Positions 9,567 through 18,387 of a stretch of DNA of 64,000 nt are shown here, piece by piece. The stretch is taken from assembly GCF_028657905.1 (NCBI RefSeq), contig NZ_CP117780.1, positions 186,001-250,000 of the forward strand, given 5' to 3'. The notes beneath the pieces were generated by a model, which did not search any database, was not told the DNA's origin, and saw only the letters and a list, made by a program, of their open reading frames with translations. The DNA is from Burkholderia sp. FERM BP-3421 (lineage in GTDB: Bacteria; Pseudomonadota; Gammaproteobacteria; Burkholderiales; Burkholderiaceae). How positions within the stretch are numbered: the stretch's first letter is position 1; each line of letters begins with the position of its first letter. Made by a program: the position numbers and the translations under genes.

Positions 9567-11857
9567 CAGCTTTTCACCTGCATGCCGAGTTTCTTCAGAT
9601 CCACGCCCACGTCCGAGTAGCTGGCGCCCGTATAGGAATAGCTGAAGCCCGTGGTCGACACGCTGCTGCCCGTGGTCGACACGCTCGACCCCGTCGCACC
9701 GACCGAGCTGCCGACCGTCGACATGCTCGATCCCGTCACGCTCGTCGAGCTGCCCGTGGTCGAGGTCGACACACCCACTATGCTGGTCGACACCCCTGTA
9801 TTTGACATTGACGTACCGACGATACTGGTCGACGTGCCGGTCACCGACGTACTCGTGCCCGTCATGCCGTTCGAGGTACCGACATACGACTCCGAGACGC
9901 CTGTCGTGCTCCGCGACTGCCCGACGCATGACATGCTGACATCCGTCATCGATGACGAAATGCCTGTCATGCTGTTCGACACACCTACCACCGACGTGGT
10001 CGTGCCGGTCATGCTAGTCGACGTCCCCGTGAACGACGTGGATGTCCCCGTGAAACTCGTACCGACGCCGGTGAATGACGTGCTGGTGCCAGTAATTCCC
10101 GTCGACACGCCAGTAAATGATGTGCCGACACCCGTGAAGCTCGTGCTGACGCCCGTAAACGAGGTGCCAAGCCCGGTGAACGACGCCGACACGCCGGTGA
10201 ACCCCACCGATAGGCCCGTGTACGACACCGCGATGCCCGTAAAGCTGACCGTGATCCCGATCACCGACGTCGACGTGCGCTTCACCGTGAGGTTTTTATC
10301 CTGGCCGACGGCCTTCGAATCGTTGCGCTCCACGGTGTGCTGCATGTCGCGTTCGGCGTGGATCATCACGCGCTCCGCGCCGCGCTGGTCGTCGAACGTC
10401 AGCTGGCTCGCGTTTTGCGCCTGCCCCGCCAGCTTGGTCGAACGCGACACCAGCCCCGTGTAGCGCGTGTCCTTCGGCAGGTCGTAGGGCGTCGGGTTCT
10501 CGCCGTTGTAGACGATCCCCGTCGCGAGTGGCCGATCCAGATCGCCGTCCACGTAGGTCACCACCACTTCCTGCCCGACCCGCGGCATCGCGATCACGCC
10601 CCAGCCCTTGCCCGCCCACGCCTGCGACACCCGGATCCAGCACGACGCGTCGGCTTCCGTCGTCTTGTAGCGATCCCAGTGGAAATGCACCTTGATCCGG
10701 CCCAGCTTGTCCGTGTACACCTCGGACACCTGCGGCCCCACCACCGTCGCGCTCTGGATGCCCGGCACCTCCGGACGCTTCGTCACGAGCAGCGGCCGGA
10801 ACGGCTGGTCGTCGGCGAGCGCGCGGAACTTCACCGTCACGTTGCGGCCTTTCGACGTGCTGTCCGGGCCATCCTGGATGAACGACAACTCACTGCCGAT
10901 CACGTAGTAGCGGCGATTCCGGTTCAGCGCCGGATAGCCGACCAGCGTGAACGCCTGGCCGGTCGTCAGGCCCCGCGCGTTCGCCTCGCCGACCAGCACG
11001 TGCGCATCCGCCTGGAACGCCTCCAGCCGCAGCCGCGCGAGACGCTCGCCCTTCTCGGCGTCCTGATACCCCGTCGCATAGTCGTAGTATTCGAGCTGCA
11101 CACCCGACAGCCCCGGCCCCGGCTCCGTCTGCGCATCGCTGTCCAGACGATTCGACGGCGACCAGTAGTTGAAGTCGCGCAGCGCGACGTTGTTCGAGCG
11201 CACCCGCCGGGTCCGCTGCAGGCGCTGCACGCCTTCGCGTCCCTGGATCGCGCGCCCTTCCTCGCCGTCCGGCAGATATTGAAGCTGGCCGGACTGGGAC
11301 GGCTGGTCCTCGAAGCGCTGCGTGTCAGACAGCACCACCACGTGACGCTCGTTCTCGTGCTCGACCCAGAAATAGATGCCTTCGTCCTCCAGGAGACGCT
11401 TGACGAAGTTCAGGTCGGTTTCCTGGAACTGCACGCAGTACTCGCGCGGCTCATACGTGCTTTCGAGATCGAACCGGTAGTCGGTACGCTGATGCCCCTG
11501 GAACACCTGCTCGACGATCTCCGGCACCGTCAGGTTCTGGAAGATCCGGCTGTTGCGGTTCTCCTCCAGGAACGACAGCCAGCTTTTCAGTTCAAGCGTA
11601 TAGGTGTACTGCCCGCTCAACTGCCCCGTGTCGTAGCCACCGAACACGTAGGTGCTGAACGTGCGCACCGCGCCGTTGCCGAGGTCGATGTCGGCGAACA
11701 ACGGCGTGCCGAGCAATTCGTCGAGGTCCAATTCCGGGTCTCGGCTCAGCAGCTCGAGACGGTAGGACGGTTCCCGCGACAAGCGTTCGTCGGCCGTCAG
11801 GGACAGCGCGATGTTGCTCGGGGCCAGTACGTCACTGCGCAATTCGATCAGGCGCAT
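9566..11857 (-). CDS. vgrG: VgrG spike protein with long C-terminal heptad beta-helix
   Basis: VgrG forms the trimeric T6SS spike. The 763-residue protein has a gp27-like region (about 1-360; LLEDEGIYFWVEHENERHVVVLSD). The gp5-like OB domain spans about 375-480 (DKLGRIKVHFHWDRY, SCWIRVSQAWAGKGWGVIAMPRVGQEVVVTY written here in two pieces). A linker with HAERDMQHTVERNDSK follows. Residues 532-748 are 31 consecutive seven-residue repeats of the form xTGxSxS, ending in DVGVDLKKLGMQVKS. There is no C-terminal effector domain. The ribosome site AAGGAGAAGCAGC is the strongest in the operon, and the start overlaps the clpV stop by 10 bp, consistent with high VgrG demand. Confidence 0.92.
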   Translation of the reverse strand: MRLIELRSDVLAPSNIALSLTADERLSREPSYRLELLSRDPELDLDELLGTPLFADIDLGNGAVRTFSTYVFGGYDTGQLSGQYTYTLELKSWLSFLEENRNSRIFQNLTVPEIVEQVFQGHQRTDYRFDLESTYEPREYCVQFQETDLNFVKRLLEDEGIYFWVEHENERHVVVLSDTQRFEDQPSQSGQLQYLPDGEEGRAIQGREGVQRLQRTRRVRSNNVALRDFNYWSPSNRLDSDAQTEPGPGLSGVQLEYYDYATGYQDAEKGERLARLRLEAFQADAHVLVGEANARGLTTGQAFTLVGYPALNRNRRYYVIGSELSFIQDGPDSTSKGRNVTVKFRALADDQPFRPLLVTKRPEVPGIQSATVVGPQVSEVYTDKLGRIKVHFHWDRYKTTEADASCWIRVSQAWAGKGWGVIAMPRVGQEVVVTYVDGDLDRPLATGIVYNGENPTPYDLPKDTRYTGLVSRSTKLAGQAQNASQLTFDDQRGAERVMIHAERDMQHTVERNDSKAVGQDKNLTVKRTSTSVIGITVSFTGIAVSYTGLSVGFTGVSASFTGLGTSFTGVSTSFTGVGTSFTGVSTGITGTSTSFTGVGTSFTGTSTSFTGTSTSMTGTTTSVVGVSNSMTGISSSMTDVSMSCVGQSRSTTGVSESYVGTSNGMTGTSTSVTGTSTSIVGTSMSNTGVSTSIVGVSTSTTGSSTSVTGSSMSTVGSSVGATGSSVSTTGSSVSTTGFSYSYTGASYSDVGVDLKKLGMQVKS
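9614..10264 (-). repeat. 651-bp array encoding 31 heptads (xTGxSxS) in VgrG
   Basis: The array encodes 31 uninterrupted seven-residue units, including VIGITVS, FTGVSTS, MTGTTTS, TVGSSVG and YTGASYS. Gly at position 3 is kept in nearly every unit (one unit reads MTDVSMS), and position 5 is usually Ser. The 21-bp units differ at many codons, so the array is old or under selection against identical DNA repeats. The regular pattern indicates a trimeric beta-helix needle. Confidence 0.85.
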
Positions 11858-14481
11858 GCTGCTTCTCCTTCCGATCCTGCGTGGATCGGTGCGTTGGTTT
11901 CATCCGGTGGGACCGCCAGCAGCGCATCGTCATCGTCGAACGTAAGCGACAACGTGTCGCCGGCCGACAGCCGCACGCTGCGCAGCGTCCGGCCCTCCGC
12001 CCGCGCGGCGAGCACGCCGCGCGCCACCGCCGGCAGCACATGCTGGCGCAGCAGGTCGCGCACCGCGCGACCGTTGGCCGGGTGCTGCGCGACCGCCCGG
12101 GCCACCCAGCCCGCGACCGCCTCGTCCACGCGCCAGTCCAGCCCGTTCTGCGCGAGCCGCTCGCCGATCTCGTCGAGCGCCTGGCCCGCGATGCCCGTCA
12201 GCGCTTCGGCATCGAGCGGCCGGAACGCGACCACCTGGATCCGCGCGAGCAGCGCCGGCGAGAACCGCTCGCGCAGCCGCTCGTACACCCGCGCCGCGAG
12301 CTTCGCCTGCGACACCTGCGGGTCCGCCTTGCACGACGCCTCGATCTCCGCATCGCCCAGATTCGTGGTCAGCAGGATCAGGCTGTTGCGGAAGCTGATG
12401 CGACGTCCTTCGCCGTCCTCCATCCAGCCCTGGTCGAACACCTGATAGAACACTTCGTGGATGTCCGGATGCGCGCGATCGAACTCGTCGAGCAACAGCA
12501 CGCTGTACGGCTTCTTGCGGATCGCCTCGGTCAGCCGGCCGCCCTTGCCGTAGCCGACATAGCCCGGCGGCGCGCCTTCAGCGTCGACGCCGTGTGCGCC
12601 TCCTGGAATTCGTTCATGTTGAACTGCACGAGATTGCGCTCGCCACCGAACAGCAGTTCGGCGAGCTTCGCCGCGGCCTGGCTCTTGCCCGTGCCCGTCG
12701 GCCCCGCGAACAGCATCACGCCGAGCGGCCGATGCGGATCGCCAAGACCCGAATGCGACAGGTGCAGCGCCTGCGCGATCGCCCGCATGCCGTCCGCCTG
12801 CCCATGGATCGACGCACCGAGCGCGCGCTCCAGATCGACGATCCGCTGCGCCTCGTCCTGCGCCAGCTGCGCGACGGGAACACCGGTCCACTCCGCCAGC
12901 ACCTCCGCGATCACATGCTCGTCGACCCACGGCCGCACCCAGCGATCGGCTTCCGCCAGCGCCGCGCTGTCTCCCGTTTCCTCGGCCGACGCGCGCATCC
13001 GCGCGAGCCACGCGCCGACTTCCTCGCGCTGGGTCGCGACCACGCCTTCGAGCGTGCGCGCCTCTTGCACGAGATGGTCGCGCTGCGTCTCCAGCTCGGC
13101 CTCGTCGCCGGGTGTCGAAACCCCCATGCGCCGGTCGCTCGCGCGCCAGTCGAGCGTCTGCCCGATCGCCTGCGCCTGTTGCCCGAGCCGTTCCAGTTCG
13201 GCCGGCGCGCAGCGCTGGCTCATCGCCACCCGCGCGCAGGCCGTGTCGAGCAGGCCGATCGCCTTGTCCGGCAGCTGCCGCGCCGGCAGGTAGCGGCGCG
13301 ACAGCGCCACCGCGCTGCGCAGCGCCGCATCGACGATATGCACTCCGTGATGCTCGGCGAAGCGCGACGCGATGGTCCGCAGCATGCCCACCGCCGCCGC
13401 GTCGTCCGGCTCCTCGACCGGCACCGCCTGGAACCGCCGCACGAGCGCCGCGTCAGGCTCGATGTACTGCTTGTACTCGGACCACGTCGTCGCCGCGACC
13501 ATCCGCAAGCCGCGCGCGAGCATCGGCGATCAGGTTCGCGGCGTCGCCCGTGCCCGCCGAGCCGCCCGCGCCGATCAGCGTGTGGGTTTCGTCGCAGAAC
13601 AGGATGATCGGCGCGGGCGCGGCGATCACCGCGTCGACCAGCGTCTTCAGGCGCTGCTCGAACTCGCCGCGCACGCCCGCGCCCGCCTGCAGACGGGCCA
13701 GATCGAGCGCCCACACCTGCGCGCCCAGCAGCCCCGGCGGCACCGCGCCCGCGTGGATCTTCTGCGCGAGCGCCTCGACCACGGCCGTCTTGCCCACGCC
13801 CGCCTCCCCGACCAGGATCGGGTTGTTCTGGCGACGCCGCGACAGCACGTCGATCACGGTGCGCAGTTCGTCGTCGCGACCGACGACCGGATCCAGCTCG
13901 CCACGCGCCGCCTGATCGGTCAGGCAGGTCGCCCATTTCGCGAGCGCGTCGTCCGGCGCCGCCGCGTCGACGGACGCATCGACGTCACCCGACGACGGGC
14001 TCTCGATCGCCTCAGGCCACCCGGCGGCCAACGCCTCGTAGCGTTTCACGACCTCGTCGATCGCGACCGACGTGAGGCCCTGCGGACAGCGCTGCTGGAG
14101 CCAGCGGCGCGTGACATCGTCGTCGAGCCACGCCAGCAGCAGGTGGCCCGAGCGCACCTTGCCCGACGGCGCGGCGACCTGGCTCCAGATCACGGCCGGA
14201 CCCACGCTGCGCTCCAGCGACGCGGAAATGTCGCGCAGCGAATCGCCGCCCACGTCGAACGTATCGAGCGCCTTCTCCAGCCGGCGCTTGAGATCGCCGA
14301 CGTCGTGGCCCCATTCGGCGAACAGTTTCGCCAGATCGCTCTGCTCGCGCTGCAACAGGCACAACGCCCAGTGATCGAGGTCGATGAAAGTATGACGGCG
14401 CGAACGGCCCAGCACCGTGGCGTCGACCAAAGCCGCATAAGTCGTGCGGCCGAGACAGTTGAAGATACGTTCCCGATTCAC
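11848..14481 (-). pseudogene. clpV: ClpV/TssH AAA+ ATPase, two frameshifts
   Basis: ClpV disassembles contracted T6SS sheaths. Start GTG at 14481 gives VNRERIFNCLGRTTYAALVDA, just after the tssG stop; no ATG is available. The first AAA module has NPILVGEAGVGKTAVVEALAQ (Walker A) and IILFCDETHTLIGAGG (Walker B). The second has LFAGPTGTGKSQAAAKLAE and SVLLLDEFDRAHPDIHEV. The frame slips near 13527 (NLIA / MLARGLRMVAATTW) and near 12577. Adding one G to a GG pair at the second site restores the family motif STLKGAPPGYVGYG. The N-terminal domain differs clearly from common ClpV sequences. The 3' end overlaps vgrG by 10 bp. Indels may be sequencing errors. Confidence 0.85.
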
Positions 14482-14483
14482 GT

Positions 14484-15447
14484 TTAGTTCCGAAAAGATT
14501 CGTAGATAGTCAGCGTGCGCAGCGCATGATCCGGCCGCGACCACGCATCGACGCCGATGCGCATGCGCCCGACTTTCCCCGCCGCAGGGCGCGTTCGTAC
14601 TTCGACCTTGATGACAGGGTCGATCCTTCCGTCCACAAAGTCCGTCGCGACCGCGCATACCGCCATCACGGCCGCCGACCGGCGTTGCCAACGGTGAAAC
14701 TCCTCGGCCTCGATCGGGCCGATCACGATCTCCATCGAATGCTGGACATCCCAGATCCGCGCGCCGAGCCGCCAGCCGCCCAGCCGCCGGCCGCCGCGCG
14801 GCGGCACCGGAATCCAGCGTCCGTGGCGCGGCAGGATCCGCAGCGGCACGCGAAAGTAGCCGGCCAGCATCCGCCGCAGGTCGCCGAGCGAGCGCCGCGG
14901 CGCGCAATACACGCCGGGAAACGCGCGCCGGCACGCTTGGGCGTCCCGATCCGGCGAGGCCTCGCCGGATCGACGAGCCGCGTTCGCGAGCGTGGTGACC
15001 CGTTCGACGAACGGATTGCGCGCACGCTCGTAGCCCAGCACCGGGTGCATCGCCGACCAGGCGCTGTAATGCAGCCACGCCAGATCGCCGCAGGCCACGT
15101 TGACGAAGCGCTCGAACGCCGCATTGCGCTCGAAACGCTTCTCCTGCATGGCGTGTTCGGTCACGTGCAACGGCAGCGGACCGAATGGCGCGAACAGGCC
15201 GAAGTGCCGCTGGGTGATCTTGACCCGCGGGTGATCGTCCGCGTCGACGAAGCGGGTCTGCTCGACCGTCACGTTCGCCACCTCGGTGCTCGCGAAGCGC
15301 ATGTCGGCCGACTGCTCGATGCGCAGCCACGCGGGGCGCGCGCCGCGGCGGCCCGCCCAGTTCCCGCTCCAGCACCTCGACGCGGCGCATCAGCTCGAAG
15401 AAGGTGCGGCGTGGCGTCAGCGCCCGCTCAACGCGTGCGAGCCTCAC
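14484..15447 (-). pseudogene. tssG: TssG baseplate protein, single frameshift
   Basis: TssG, with TssE, TssF and TssK, forms the T6SS baseplate wedge. The gene starts with GTG at 15447, overlapping the tssF stop (GTGA), and reads VRLARVERALTPRRTFFELMRRVEVLERELG. Near 15345, in an alternating G/C stretch, the frame changes and continues ARPAWLRIEQSADMRFASTEVANV. Family-typical features follow: FGLFAPFGPLPLHVTEHA, AFERFVNVACGDLAWLHYSAW and LGARIWDVQHSMEIVIGPI. Removing one base gives about 320 codons, a normal length. It stops at TAA 14484-14486, directly before clpV. Confidence 0.83.
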
Positions 15448-17301
15448 AGCAGCCTCCCGTCGCCGACGGCCGTGTTGACGTGGGTGCTGACGGTTTCGCC
15501 GTCGAGCCGCACGATCGTCTCGATGCCGTCGTTGAGCGTCGCCGCCTCGCCGAGCGCCTGCGCCAGCACCCGGCCGAACAGCCAGCCGCCGCGGTCTGAG
15601 TGGGCGCTTTCCGCGACGTCGATCTCCACCCGCGTCGCCCGCACCAGCGCGAGCGGCGTCGCCCGGCCCGCCGCGATGAAACGCGCCCCGAGGTGCACCG
15701 AACGCAGGCTGTCGATGCGCTGGCGGTCGAGCGCGTCGTCGCGGTTGGCCGCCAGCAGCAATTGCTCGACGATGCGGGCGGTGACGTCCTGCGACTGCCC
15801 GGCCCGCAGCGCGAGCGGACTCTGGCCGAGCTGCGCGGTCGCATCCCAGCATGCCTCGACGGGCGGCGCGCCGCGCACTGGCGGGCCACAGGCACTCGAT
15901 GCGCCGCACCCCGACGGGATCGAGCAGGCTCAGCTCGGCGTCGAGCAGCGCCGACGGCCGCCAGTCGCGATCGGCCACCAGCGCCCTGCCGGTGATCGAC
16001 GCGATGCCGTCCAGCTCGATGCTGTCGTCGAACGTCGAGACCGCGATCAGGTCGTGGCTCGCGAGCGGATCGAAGCGATCGCGCCGCACGCCGTCGGCGA
16101 GCAGCGCGTTCTCGCGCCGCAGGCTGTAGCGCACCGCCTCGTCGCGCGCCCCGTAGCCGCCCGTCTCCAGCACGGAACGCGCGGCGTGCGCCCGGCCGTC
16201 GCTTTCGCACACGCGCACCTCCGTCAGTCCCCATAGATGGTGGGCGGCGGGCGACATGCGGTCGACCGGAATCCATTGCTCGGTCAGGTTGGGGTCGTAC
16301 GGCACCGGGTCGAAGCGCTTCGTGTACAGGTTGATCGCCGGGGTCGCGAACAGGCGGAACTGGCTCGCCTCGACTTCGCCGACGAGGCCCGTCGGCACGT
16401 GCCGCAGCGCGAAGAACAGCTCGAAGGCGCGCGCGGACGGATCGACCGCCGCGACGCGTGCGAGCACGTCGAGATAGACGCCCAGGAGGCGGGTCGGCTG
16501 CGCGAAATACTCGCGCATCAGCCGCAGGCCGGGCAGCCCGCCGAAATCAGGCGGCAGCAGCGCCTCGGCATCGTCAACGCCGGACAGGCGGATGCCCGCC
16601 GCGGGCAGCGTCAGCACCTCGTCGCCGCGCCGGGTCGGCACCACCGCGTACCAGGCGCTACTCGACGCCAGCAGCGCCTGATGCAGCGCATAGGCGCGCG
16701 GCAAGTCGCCGGCAAGGCTCAGGTGCAGCGGCGCGAAGCCGCCGTCGCCGCGCCCCAGTTCGCCAACCGTCGTCAGCCCTTCCAGCTCGAAGCGAAAACG
16801 CAGCACCGCCTGCGAAGACGCCAGTTGCTGGGCGAGTTGGGACGGCAATCCGTTCAGGCTCCGGCTGCACTCGACTTGCGCGATGCGCAACGGCAGCAAG
16901 GTCACGTCGCGCGCGGTGGAAAACGTGACGGGCAGCTTGCGCCCGGGCAGACGGGCCGAGATCAGCGAACCGCGCGGCAGCGTGCTGCCCCGGAACGCTT
17001 CCGGTGACTCCAGGTCCGGGTGAAACGCAAAACTCGAAATGGCAGGCGTGGCCGCCATGAACAACGGGCAGACCCGCCCGAGCGCTTGCTGCGCGAACTC
17101 CGCGCATTCGCGATCGAGGCGCGTCTGCACCCTTGCCGACAGATAGGCCACGCCTTCAAGCAACCGCTCGACGAACGGATCGGTCACTGCATCCGGATGC
17201 AGGCCGAGCGCCGATGCGACCTGCGGGTGCTCCTTCGAAAAGCGGGCCCCCGCGTCGCGCAGCTGACGCAATTCGTCGTTGTAATGGTCCAGGAAATTCA
17301 T
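15444..17301 (-). pseudogene. tssF: TssF baseplate protein, single frameshift
   Basis: TssF is the largest T6SS baseplate wedge component. The N-terminus MNFLDHYNDELRQLRDAGARF and the motifs FAQQALGRVCPLFMAATPAI and ELFFALRHVPTGL are typical of TssF (ImpG/VasA). The frame runs intact to about 15880 (RRIECLWPA) and then must shift to reach VRGAPPVEACWDATAQLGQ and the C-terminal region DVTARIVEQLLLAANRDDAL. With one base removed the product is about 618 residues, as expected. The start lies 16 bp after the tssE stop, and the end overlaps tssG by GTGA. The break falls in a G/C-rich run, so an artefact is possible. Confidence 0.83.
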
Positions 17302-17317
17302 GATCGTTCGCCGTTCG

Positions 17318-17746
17318 TCATTCGTCGACCAGACTGAAATAACCACTGAGATAGTCGAGCGCGAGGCTCACCCTGATTTCCGCCCCGTCGTCACGGGACA
17401 GCGTCAAGATGTCGAAATACATCGTCTGCGGCGCGTGCCGGGCGCCGCCGGCTCTCGGCTGCACCACGGTCCGCCCGCTGTCCACGCGCGGCTCGAAGCG
17501 GCGTATCACCTCGCAGATGTGCGAAGCCGTACGCACCGGATCGATCCGGGTGGCGCCGCCCAACTGCAGCGGCGGGCAACCGTAGTTCAGCACCGAATAG
17601 GCAGCCGGACTGCTGTCCGACACGCCGATCCGCGCGCCGCGCGATGCACAGTTCATCAACTCGACCAGGTGATGCCCGACGATGTCCTGGAGCGAGTCGC
17701 GACGAAACCGTCTCGACAGCTTGTTGTAGAGCGGATGCGCGCTCAC
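17318..17746 (-). CDS. tssE: TssE (gp25-like) baseplate protein
   Basis: TssE is the gp25-like lysozyme-fold baseplate protein (without lysozyme activity) that seeds sheath assembly. The 142-residue protein begins with GTG at 17746, preceded by AGGAATACGCAT; the ATG two bases upstream is out of frame. Features are YNKLSRRFRRDSLQDIVGHH at the N-terminus, YSVLNYGCPPLQ, a helix ICEVIRRFEPRV and the C-terminal strand region FDILTLSRDDGAEIRVSL. It lies between hcp (74 bp upstream) and tssF (16 bp downstream). It is intact. Confidence 0.88.
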   Translation of the reverse strand: MSAHPLYNKLSRRFRRDSLQDIVGHHLVELMNCASRGARIGVSDSSPAAYSVLNYGCPPLQLGGATRIDPVRTASHICEVIRRFEPRVDSGRTVVQPRAGGARHAPQTMYFDILTLSRDDGAEIRVSLALDYLSGYFSLVDE

Positions 17747-17820
17747 ATGCGTATTCCTGCGTGTCGCGCCCTAGGTCGCCACACGTCCATGGTTTGCTCG
17801 AAAAGAAAACGCGCGGCCGA

Positions 17821-18348
17821 TCAGATCGCCGAGTTCAGCTTGAGGTCGTAGCCGGCCTTGATCACCGCGCCCATCGTGCCGTCGTTGCCCTGCTCGCGGT
17901 ACTCGAACTCGATCTTCGCGAAGTTGATCTTGATCTCGTCCGTCGGCAGCACGTTGTCGACCTCGCCGCTGCCATGGCCCAGTTGCGAGAACGGCATGTT
18001 GCCGAGCGTGCGGAACGACGACACCAGCCCGCTTTCGAACGAAATCGTCAGAAACTCCTGCTGGCCCTTGCCCGACTTGCGGCAGATCAGCTTGGCGCTG
18101 GGGATGTGGTCGCCGGTCGCGCACATCAGGAACAGTTTCGGCGAGGCCTTGTTCGACACCATCCGGAACTCGAAATCCTTCATCTCGACCTTCCCCGCAC
18201 CGCCGCCGCTGCCGAAGCCCCAGCGACCCGAGTTTTCTTCCGCCCACTGCCAGCTCTGGATCTGGATAAGGTTGGGATATTGCTTATCGATCGACTCGCC
18301 ATCAACGCCGTCGATCTTCAGAAAATAGTCGACCAATGCTTTGGACAT
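17821..18348 (-). CDS. hcp: Hcp (TssD) inner-tube protein
   Basis: Hcp hexamers stack to form the T6SS inner tube. The 175-residue protein shows the family layout: DYFLKIDGVDGES at the N-terminus, IQIQSWQWAEENSG, VEMKDFEFRMVSNKASPKLF, and a C-terminal IKINFAKIEFEYREQGNDGT motif. It is slightly longer than the common 160-172 residues because of a Gly-rich loop, GRWGFGSGGGAGKV, near residue 45. There is no C-terminal effector extension. Its ribosome site, AGGAG eight bases before ATG, is good. The 39 bp between tssC and hcp hold this site and no clear terminator. Confidence 0.93.
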   Translation of the reverse strand: MSKALVDYFLKIDGVDGESIDKQYPNLIQIQSWQWAEENSGRWGFGSGGGAGKVEMKDFEFRMVSNKASPKLFLMCATGDHIPSAKLICRKSGKGQQEFLTISFESGLVSSFRTLGNMPFSQLGHGSGEVDNVLPTDEIKINFAKIEFEYREQGNDGTMGAVIKAGYDLKLNSAI

Positions 18349-18387
18349 CCTGAGAACTCCTAATATATTTCAAGAAATGAAACAAGC

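Noticed and set aside
9651..10463. A 270-codon plus-strand frame with Val/Pro/Thr/Asp repeats
   Set aside because: It is the reverse complement of the VgrG heptad array. The vgrG frame has strong family motifs and a strong ribosome site.
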